Shown here: in pieces, positions 1 to 4,490 of the stretch
Layout of the letters: each line of letters starts with the position of its first letter
How positions within the stretch are numbered: the first letter of the stretch is position 1
Assembly: GCA_945613045.1 (NCBI GenBank)
Contig: CALZAG010000107.1
Location: 1 to 5,373 of the forward strand
Direction: 5' to 3'
Length of the DNA stretch: 5,373 nt
Source: an uncultured Clostridia bacterium
GTDB lineage: Bacteria; Bacillota; Clostridia; Oscillospirales; Oscillospiraceae
Position numbers and translations under genes: made by a program
Notes under the pieces: model-generated
Database searches by the model: none
What the model saw: the letters and a program-made list of their open reading frames with translations, nothing else
What the model was told of the DNA's origin: nothing

Positions 1-58
1 AATGAGCTGTTAAACTTTTTTTCATGGGACAAAATAGGCAAAAACGATATCATAATAT

Positions 59-88
59 AAAAAATCCCGCCGCGAGGCGGGATTTTTT
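59..88 (-). terminator. Rho-independent terminator of sstT, usable in both directions
   Basis: A 13-bp stem consists of a GC core (CCCGCC at 66-71 with GGCGGG at 76-81) flanked by A6T and AT6 arms, with a four-base loop (GCGA, a GNRA tetraloop on the plus strand). Read on the minus strand it starts 12 bases after the sstT stop codon and ends in six T. The arms are symmetrical, so it could also end a plus-strand transcript entering from the left. Confidence 0.93.
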
Positions 89-99
89 AACTATGCAGT

Positions 100-1326
100 T
101 CAGAACTTTATCTCCTTGCCTTCCTTGAGCCACTGGCGGAATTCGGCAACGGCGGTGAACAGGGCGTCCGAGGAGGAGTTGACCGCGGTCTCCACGGAGT
201 CCTGGATGACTCCGATAATGAAGCCGACGCCGACGACCTGCATTGCAACGTCGTTTGAGATGCCGAACAGCGAGCAGGCCATGGGGATCAGCAGCAGAGA
301 GCCGCCGGCAACGCCGGAAGCGCCGCAGGCGCCGAGAGCGGCCATAACGCTCAGCAGTATGGCCAGAGGCAGATAGATTTCGATCCCCTGAGTATTGACG
401 GCAGACAGCGTCATTACCGTGATGGTCACCGCCGCACCGGCCATATTTATGGTCGCGCCGAGCGGGATGGACACGGAATAAAGCTCACGGTTGAGGCCCA
501 GCTTCTCGCACAGGGACATATTGACGGGTATATTTGCCGCGGAAGAGCGGGTGAAAAACGCGGTTATGCCGCTTTCCTTGAGGCAGCGGAACACGAGAGG
601 ATAGGGATTTTTCCTGATACATATGAAGGCCATAATGGGATTGATGACAAGAGCCGAAATAAGCATGCATCCAACAAGGATGAGCAGCAGCTTGCCGTAA
701 TCCTTGAAGATAGCCATACCGCTGCTTGAAACGGCGTCAAACATAAGTCCCATGATGCCGAAGGGAGCAAGGTTTATCACCCAGCGCACAGCCTTGGAGA
801 CCGCGTCCGAGCAGTTGGACATGAAGGTCTTTGTCGTATCGGACGCCCCTCGCAGAGCTATACCGAGGATGATGGCCCAGAAGAGTATTCCCAGATAGTT
901 TGCGTTTGCAATTGATGCAACAGGGTTAGAAACGATATTGCCCAGCAGGCCCTTGAATATCTCTCCTATGCTTTCCGGCGCGGTGCTTTCAGCCGCATCG
1001 GCAAGCTGCTGGAGCGTTACCGGAAAAGCGGTGCTTGCAATCACCGCCACAGCGGCGGCAAGGAAAGTGGAAACAAGATAAAGAATGATGATGGTGGCAA
1101 ACTGACTGCCGAGCTTTTCTCTTGACTGAGCAAGGGAGCTTGCGACCAGCACGAACACCAGCACCGGCGCTATAGCCTTCAATGCGCCGACAAACAAGGT
1201 GCCGAACATCGATATCCATGCAGCCTGCGGAACGAGCAGCGCCAGTATCAGTCCAATAATAAGGCCTATCACTATTCGCAGCACAAGGCTGACACTGTTA
1301 TATGCTTTTACTATTTTCATAAACAC
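100..1326 (-). CDS. sstT: Serine/threonine:Na+ symporter SstT (dicarboxylate/amino acid:cation symporter family)
   Basis: Inner-membrane transporter that imports L-serine and L-threonine with Na+. The 408-residue product is close in length to E. coli SstT and, from memory of that protein, similar along its whole length. The family's functional elements are visible: the HP1 hairpin with FFTRSSAANIPVN (about residues 257-269), the broken TM7 helix with GATINMAGAA (290-299, matching the NMDGT region of glutamate-transporter relatives), the HP2 hairpin GASGVAGGSLLLIP (335-348), and TM8 with QDSVETAVNSSSD (375-387), which supplies polar binding-site residues. The N-terminus is a short basic segment followed by a hydrophobic helix (about 12-33). 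The start is ambiguous: GTG at 1326 lies 4 bases after the GGAGG, and the in-frame ATG at 1320 lies 10 bases after it. The ATG would give 406 residues and is at least as plausible. The gene is monocistronic, with its own promoter and terminator, and is divergent from pdaB. No key residue looks damaged. Confidence 0.96.
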   Translation of the reverse strand: MFMKIVKAYNSVSLVLRIVIGLIIGLILALLVPQAAWISMFGTLFVGALKAIAPVLVFVLVASSLAQSREKLGSQFATIIILYLVSTFLAAAVAVIASTAFPVTLQQLADAAESTAPESIGEIFKGLLGNIVSNPVASIANANYLGILFWAIILGIALRGASDTTKTFMSNCSDAVSKAVRWVINLAPFGIMGLMFDAVSSSGMAIFKDYGKLLLILVGCMLISALVINPIMAFICIRKNPYPLVFRCLKESGITAFFTRSSAANIPVNMSLCEKLGLNRELYSVSIPLGATINMAGAAVTITVMTLSAVNTQGIEIYLPLAILLSVMAALGACGASGVAGGSLLLIPMACSLFGISNDVAMQVVGVGFIIGVIQDSVETAVNSSSDALFTAVAEFRQWLKEGKEIKF

Positions 1327-1330
1327 TTAT

Positions 1331-1335
1331 CCTCC
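1331..1335 (-). promoter_or_regulatory. Ribosome binding site of sstT (GGAGG)
   Basis: GGAGG on the minus strand lies 4 bases before the GTG at 1326 and 10 bases before the ATG at 1320. Neither spacing is ideal, so the site does not settle the start. Confidence 0.8.
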
Positions 1336-1343
1336 GACTTGAA

Positions 1344-1360
1344 TTTGTGATCCTCACAAA
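1344..1360. promoter_or_regulatory. Perfect 7-bp inverted repeat in the sstT leader (candidate operator or 5' hairpin)
   Basis: TTTGTGA-TCC-TCACAAA is a perfect palindrome with a 3-base centre. It lies between the sstT -10 box and the ribosome binding site, roughly +5 to +21 of the predicted transcript. That position suits a repressor blocking early transcription, or a small hairpin at the mRNA 5' end. The half-site TGTGA/TCACA resembles the CRP/FNR-family half-site, but that family uses a wider centre, so I do not assign a regulator. Confidence 0.5.
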
Positions 1361-1370
1361 GCGCCTGAAC

Positions 1371-1399
1371 AGTTTAACAATTAGCCCTTACTAAGTCAA
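1371..1399 (-). promoter_or_regulatory. Sigma-A promoter of sstT
   Basis: On the minus strand, the -35 box TTGACT (1394-1399, 5 of 6 consensus) and the -10 box TAAACT (1371-1376, 4 of 6) are separated by exactly 17 bases. The expected transcription start is near 1364, giving a leader of about 40 bases before the start codon. Nothing else in the region upstream of sstT fits as well. Confidence 0.72.
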
Positions 1400-1536
1400 C
1401 ATCGGAGGCAAAATTCGTCATTATTCACCAATCTTCCATGATTTGTTTATGCATAACGTTGTATCATGGTCATATGCTCGCCCGTAAAAATTAGCATTTA
1501 CCCTGTCTGACAGGCATAGGATGTACAAAGCCTTTC

Positions 1537-1543
1537 GGGAGGG
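1537..1543 (+). promoter_or_regulatory. Ribosome binding site that sets the pdaB start (GGGAGGG)
   Basis: GGGAGGG is followed by a 7-base spacer and an in-frame TTG at 1551. The upstream in-frame ATG at 1521 has only a weak AGG-like element in front of it and would place this strong site inside the coding region. Confidence 0.85.
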
Positions 1544-1550
1544 ATATAAA

Positions 1551-2324
1551 TTGAAGAAATTTCTGGATAAAATCAAAAACCGCAAAGCGATAGTTTCGGC
1601 GCTGTCCCTTGTACTGCTGCTGGCAGTGATATTCTGGGCGACCAACAGCCCCGCAGTCATTGGAGCCTCGGCAAGTGAGCGTCAGCTTCCCATCTACTGC
1701 GTTCAGAGAGACGACAAGACAGTGGCACTGTCCTTCGACGCCGCCTGGGGCAACGAAGACACGCAGGAGCTTATAGACATACTCGCAAAATACAACATAA
1801 ACGCTACCTTCTTCGTCGTGGGCGAATGGGTCGACAAGTACCCGGAGTCGGTTAAGGCCCTTCACGACGCCGGAAACGAGGTCATGAGCCACTCCGACGA
1901 TCACGCCCACTTTGCCGGTCTCAGCGCAGATCAGATAACCGCGAACATCAATGCGTCAAACGATAAGATCGAAAAAGTCACCGGCGTAAGGCCCACCCTG
2001 TTCCGCTGTCCCTACGGAGAGTATAACGATACCGTCATCAGCACCGTAAACGGAATGGGTATGACGGCAGTGCAGTGGGACGTCGACAGTCTCGACTGGA
2101 AGGGGCTGTCCGCAGACGACATCTCAAAGAGAGTTCTGAACAATGTCAAGTCCGGCAGCATCGTGCTTTTCCATAACGCGGCCGAGAACACACCCGAGGC
2201 GCTGCCCACGATAATCGAGGCCCTGCTTGCCGACGGCTTCACCATTGTTCCCATTTCTCAGATCCTTCTCACCGGCGATTATACCATTGACAACGCCGGA
2301 ATGCAGTGTCCGTCAAAAAAATAA
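1551..2324 (+). CDS. pdaB: Membrane-anchored polysaccharide deacetylase, PdaB-like (NodB homology domain)
   Basis: Carbohydrate esterase family 4 protein expected to act outside the membrane on peptidoglycan or a related glycan. The closest match I recognise is the sporulation protein PdaB, needed in Bacillus for spore cortex integrity and spore stability. With the TTG start the product has 257 residues: a basic N-terminus (MKKFLDKIKNRK), a hydrophobic signal or anchor helix (about 13-31), then the NodB domain from about residue 55. The motifs are FDAAWG (62-67; Asp63 is the catalytic-base position), HSDDH (114-118, both metal-ligand His present), FRCPYG (151-156), WDVDSLDW (176-183) and LFH (206-208). 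The second Asp of the usual FDD motif is Ala64, as is common in PdaB-type proteins (Bacillus PdaB has Ile there). The metal site is therefore atypical and activity is uncertain. An upstream in-frame ATG at 1521 would add 10 residues but lacks a ribosome binding site. Exact orthology to PdaB is inferred; a general clostridial deacetylase is the alternative. Confidence 0.88.
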   Translation: MKKFLDKIKNRKAIVSALSLVLLLAVIFWATNSPAVIGASASERQLPIYCVQRDDKTVALSFDAAWGNEDTQELIDILAKYNINATFFVVGEWVDKYPESVKALHDAGNEVMSHSDDHAHFAGLSADQITANINASNDKIEKVTGVRPTLFRCPYGEYNDTVISTVNGMGMTAVQWDVDSLDWKGLSADDISKRVLNNVKSGSIVLFHNAAENTPEALPTIIEALLADGFTIVPISQILLTGDYTIDNAGMQCPSKK

Positions 2325-2327
2325 AAG

Positions 2328-2369
2328 CAGCCCTCGTGTACATATGACACGGGGGCTGTCTCTTTTTTT
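2328..2369 (+). terminator. Rho-independent terminator of pdaB
   Basis: A 12-bp stem, CAGCCCTCGTGT (2328-2339) with ACACGGGGGCTG (2347-2358), contains one T-G wobble and has a 7-base loop. It is followed by TCTC and seven T, and begins 4 bases after the pdaB stop codon. The T run overlaps the -35 box of the next promoter. Confidence 0.93.
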
Positions 2370-2396
2370 GATAAAAAACATCAAAAAAAGTGTAAT
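2368..2396 (+). promoter_or_regulatory. Sigma-A promoter of the cbiMQO operon
   Basis: The -35 box TTGATA (2368-2373, 5 of 6) and the -10 box TGTAAT (2391-2396, 5 of 6) are separated by exactly 17 bases. The predicted start is near 2403, leaving a leader of about 125 bases before the cbiM ATG. The -35 begins inside the U-tract of the pdaB terminator, so the units are packed end to end but should be transcribed separately. Confidence 0.75.
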
Positions 2397-2413
2397 TTTT
2401 TATGATTTTTATC
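2370..2413. repeat. Imperfect inverted repeat centred on the cbiM -10 box (candidate operator)
   Basis: The left arm starting GATAAAAAACATC at 2370 is mirrored by the right arm ending ATGATTTTTATC at 2413. The arms of 18-20 bases differ by one A/T mismatch and one or two unpaired bases. The dyad centre falls at about 2391-2392, on the -10 box, as expected for a repressor site. A second overlapping perfect 11-bp repeat (2362-2372 with 2380-2390) shares the left arm. The metal-responsive regulator, if any, cannot be named from the sequence. Confidence 0.45.
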
Positions 2414-2463
2414 CCCCGGGGGGGCTTGTGAACGTTTTTTTAATATGGTAGCTTAAATATGCG

Positions 2464-2488
2464 GATAAAAACTCTGTTGTTTTTTATC
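2464..2488. repeat. Second GATAAAAA inverted repeat in the cbiM leader
   Basis: GATAAAAA (2464-2471) and TTTTTATC (2481-2488) form a perfect 8-bp inverted repeat with a 9-base spacer. It uses the same outer half-site as the repeat at the promoter, about 60 bases downstream of the predicted start. It could be an auxiliary operator or a weak AU-rich RNA hairpin. I recognise no riboswitch consensus in the leader 2403-2528. Confidence 0.45.
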
Positions 2489-2517
2489 ATTTAAAAAGCG
2501 GGGATTTACCCTGAAAC

Positions 2518-2521
2518 GAGG
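2518..2521 (+). promoter_or_regulatory. Ribosome binding site that sets the cbiM start (GAGG)
   Basis: GAGG lies 7 bases before the ATG at 2529. The same site is only 1 base from the in-frame TTG at 2523 and 13 bases from the ATG at 2535, so only 2529 has workable spacing. Confidence 0.8.
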
Positions 2522-2528
2522 TTTGCAT

Positions 2529-3596
2529 ATGCATATGGCAGATGCGCTGCTGGCCCCCGCGGTCGCGGCAACAATGTATGTGGCATCCGGTGCTGCAGCC
2601 GGAATTTCCGTTCACAAGCTCAGAAAGGAAGATGAGGAAGTCAAGAAGCTTCCCGTTATGGCTGTATCGGCGGCGCTGGTTTTCGCCGGCCAGATGATTA
2701 ACTACACCATACCCGGCACAGGCTCATCCGGGCATTTATGCGGCGGTATGCTGCTTTCGGCGCTGCTTGGTCCGCAGGCGGGCTTTCTTTCGATGATCGT
2801 CATTTTGACTATCCAATGTCTGTTTTTCGGCGACGGCGGTCTGCTCGCGTTGGGCGCCAACGTATGGAACATGGCGTTTTACGGCTGCTTTGTCGGCTTT
2901 TACCTCATATGGAGGCCTATAATGCACAGCAATTGGTTCGGCAAAATGGGTGCCAGGGCCGCGCAGAGAATGAAGATCATCCTGGCTTCGATAATCGGCT
3001 GTATCGCCACGCTTCAGCTCGGAGCGTTCTCTGTTGTTGTTGAGACCTCTCTTTCCGGTATTGCCGAGCTGCCCTTCGGCGCGTTCTGCGCTATCATGCA
3101 GCCCATTCATCTCGCCATTGGCCTTATCGAAGGCCTTATAACCGCCGCTGTCCTTACATTCGTCTATGAAGCAAGACCTGAGCTCATAAAGGAAGTCGAC
3201 ACCTCCGACGGCACTGTCTCAAATAAGCGTTCTCTCGGTACGGTGGTCGTTATTATGGCGGTCGCAGTCGCTCTTGTGGGCGGCGTGCTTTCACTGTTTG
3301 CAAGCTCCAACCCCGACGGTCTTGAATGGTCGCTTTTCGGAAACAGCGAAGCCGGTTACAGCGAAAACATGGGGCTGGATGAAGACGAATTCGGCATTTC
3401 CAGCAGCGCGGCCGACAAAGCGGCGGCTGTGCAGGACTCCACGGCATTTCTTCCCGACTATGCTTTTGCCGACAATGACAGTGCTGCGGGCACAAGCGTT
3501 TCGGGGCTCGTGGGTTCCGCTATGGTTGCCGCCGCCGCACTCTTAATATGCGCTGTTTGCGGATTTTTCAGAAAGAAAAAATCCGCTGCCAAATAA
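2529..3596 (+). CDS. cbiM: ECF nickel/cobalt transporter S component CbiM/NikM fused to a NikN-type PDGLE domain
   Basis: Membrane protein that captures Ni2+ or Co2+ for an energy-coupling factor importer. The first residues, MHMADALLAP, match the CbiM/NikM N-terminus. In solved NikM structures the amino group of Met1, the backbone and side chain of His2, and a further His near residue 67 bind the metal. Here that His is His69 in SSGHLCGG. Other CbiM marks are GDGGLLALGANVWNMAF (about 101-117) and PIHLAIGLIEG (192-202). After about residue 220 comes a charged linker, a membrane helix (about 236-258), SSNPDGLEW (259-267), an acidic outer segment with FLPDY (307-311), a second helix (about 327-346) and a basic tail. 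This is a complete PDGLE domain, the NikN-type small subunit, fused in frame. The 355-residue length fits the fusion. The start is fixed by the ribosome binding site and by the need for His at position 2. It is first in an operon with cbiQ and cbiO. The name nikMN would be equally suitable; Ni versus Co is unresolved. Confidence 0.94.
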   Translation: MHMADALLAPAVAATMYVASGAAAGISVHKLRKEDEEVKKLPVMAVSAALVFAGQMINYTIPGTGSSGHLCGGMLLSALLGPQAGFLSMIVILTIQCLFFGDGGLLALGANVWNMAFYGCFVGFYLIWRPIMHSNWFGKMGARAAQRMKIILASIIGCIATLQLGAFSVVVETSLSGIAELPFGAFCAIMQPIHLAIGLIEGLITAAVLTFVYEARPELIKEVDTSDGTVSNKRSLGTVVVIMAVAVALVGGVLSLFASSNPDGLEWSLFGNSEAGYSENMGLDEDEFGISSSAADKAAAVQDSTAFLPDYAFADNDSAAGTSVSGLVGSAMVAAAALLICAVCGFFRKKKSAAK

Positions 3597-3632
3597 CGCT
3601 GATATATCTTTCAATATACTCCCCTTCTATAC

Positions 3633-3662
3633 ATTAGGGGCGCCTTAAAGGCGCTCCTTAAT
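3633..3662 (+). promoter_or_regulatory. Hairpin between cbiM and cbiQ, without a U-tract
   Basis: The core GCGCCTT-A-AAGGCGC (3640-3654) is a perfect inverted repeat, extended outward by a G-T wobble, GG/CC and A-T pairs to about 3633-3662 with one bulge. No T run follows, so it is not a typical terminator. It lies just before the cbiQ ribosome binding site. Possible roles, all inferred, are an mRNA stability or processing element that sets the ratio of CbiM to CbiQ/CbiO, or an attenuator. Confidence 0.6.
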
Positions 3663-3671
3663 GTCATTTCC

Positions 3672-3675
3672 GGAG
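3672..3675 (+). promoter_or_regulatory. Ribosome binding site that sets the cbiQ start (GGAG)
   Basis: GGAG lies 6 bases before the ATG at 3682. The earlier in-frame ATG at 3661 is buried in the 3' arm of the 3633-3662 hairpin and has no ribosome binding site. Confidence 0.78.
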
Positions 3676-3681
3676 CTGCTT

Positions 3682-4482
3682 ATGAAAAAGATCGACCATG
3701 CCATAGTTGAATTCAAGGAAATGGATGAGATGGCTAACCGCGCATCTCCCATCCATGATCTGAATCCGATGGTAAAGCTTATCGCCACAATTGCATATAT
3801 TTTCTTTGTCGTATCCTTCGATAAATACGATCTGAACGGTCTGATCATCATGGTGCTGTACCCAATCGCGATGTTTGAGGTCAGCGGAACATCCATCGGA
3901 GCTTGCTTTTACAAGCTTAGATTCGTTATCCCCCTCGTATGCGCCGTGGGTCTGTTCAACCCGTTTTTTGATAAGGCGACTCTGATTTCTATTGGAAACG
4001 TGGCTGTTTCCGGCGGAGTGATATCCATGCTCACCCTTATGCTTAAGGGTGTTTTATGTATAATGGAATCATTCGTTCTTGTTGCCACGACATCCTTTGA
4101 TTCCATCTGCTCGGCTCTGAGGCGGCTTCATATTCCCGGATTTATCGTTACTCTCCTGCTGCTGACCTACAGATATATCTCCGTCATGATGGAGGAGGTC
4201 TCGATAATGACGGATGCTTATATGCTCAGAGCGCCGAATCAGAAAGGTATACAGTTTTCCGCCTGGGGATCTTTTCTCGGCCAGCTCCTGCTCCGAAGCA
4301 TGGACAGAGCCGAGGATCTGTACTCCAGTATGCAGCTTAGGGGCTTCAGCGGTGAGTTCCTGTACGCCGGGCTAAAACCTCTGAGCTGGAAGGACATCCT
4401 GTTTCTTCTGCTTTCGCTTATGATTTTTGCTTTATTCCGATTTGTTGACATTACATCGTTTATCGGTCAGTTGGTTATGTGA
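3682..4482 (+). CDS. cbiQ: ECF transporter T component CbiQ/NikQ
   Basis: Transmembrane coupling protein that links the S component CbiM to the ATPase CbiO. The product has 266 residues. After a cytoplasmic N-terminal segment containing SPIHDLNPMVKL (the 'hDlnP-kl' pattern of CbiQ, about 22-33), it has several hydrophobic helices (about 33-45, 52-67, 80-95, 112-138, 152-167, 239-254). The two family signatures that dock into the ATPase are present in the cytoplasmic region: MLRA (181-184) and MQLRGF (217-222), separated by an amphipathic stretch with LLRSMDRAEDLYSSM. LTYRYISVMMEEV (161-173) is also typical. The start at 3682 is chosen for its GGAG; starting at 3661 would add seven residues. 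The gene is separated from cbiM by 85 bases containing a hairpin and from cbiO by only 8 bases, so Q and O are tightly coupled. It is intact, with no odd features. Confidence 0.93.
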   Translation: MKKIDHAIVEFKEMDEMANRASPIHDLNPMVKLIATIAYIFFVVSFDKYDLNGLIIMVLYPIAMFEVSGTSIGACFYKLRFVIPLVCAVGLFNPFFDKATLISIGNVAVSGGVISMLTLMLKGVLCIMESFVLVATTSFDSICSALRRLHIPGFIVTLLLLTYRYISVMMEEVSIMTDAYMLRAPNQKGIQFSAWGSFLGQLLLRSMDRAEDLYSSMQLRGFSGEFLYAGLKPLSWKDILFLLLSLMIFALFRFVDITSFIGQLVM

Positions 4483-4484
4483 GG
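4481..4484 (+). promoter_or_regulatory. Ribosome binding site of cbiO overlapping the cbiQ stop codon
   Basis: GAGG overlaps the last two bases of the cbiQ TGA (4480-4482) and lies 6 bases before the ATG at 4491. This supports translational coupling. A GTG at 4479 that overlaps the stop codon has no site in front of it. Confidence 0.75.
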
Positions 4485-4490
4485 TGCGAT

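Noticed and set aside
1..40. Possible plus-strand terminator tail (T run at 16-22) or gene end at the left edge
   Set aside because: The stem, if any, lies outside the window, and no coding frame or second hairpin arm can be seen in 1-58.
1346..1358. CRP/FNR-like site TGTGA...TCACA upstream of sstT
   Set aside because: The half-sites fit, but the centre is 3 bases, not the wider gap CRP-type sites need. It is kept only as an unassigned palindrome.
1331..1408. CCTCCGA (1331-1337) and TCGGAGG (1402-1408) inverted repeat that could hide the sstT ribosome binding site
   Set aside because: The distal arm lies upstream of the sstT -35 box (1394-1399), so it should not be in the transcript and cannot pair with the ribosome binding site in the mRNA.
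1491..1910. Minus-strand open frame of 139 codons opposite the start of pdaB
   Set aside because: It is antisense to the NodB domain and has no convincing homology; the plus-strand gene explains the coding signal.
2403..2528. Cobalamin or NiCo riboswitch in the cbiM leader
   Set aside because: The leader is short for a cobalamin riboswitch and I cannot find the conserved blocks of either family by eye. It is left as an unexplained leader.
2736..3110. Minus-strand (124 codons) and plus-strand (101 codons, 2738-3043) open frames inside cbiM
   Set aside because: Both are other-frame shadows of cbiM, rich in Arg/His/Gln as expected for frame-shifted GC-rich codons, without ribosome sites or domains.
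2529..3596. Calling the importer specifically a cobalt system on the cbi names
   Set aside because: The PDGLE domain is of NikN type, no separate CbiN gene is present, and no cobalamin gene is adjacent. The cbi symbols are used only as family names.
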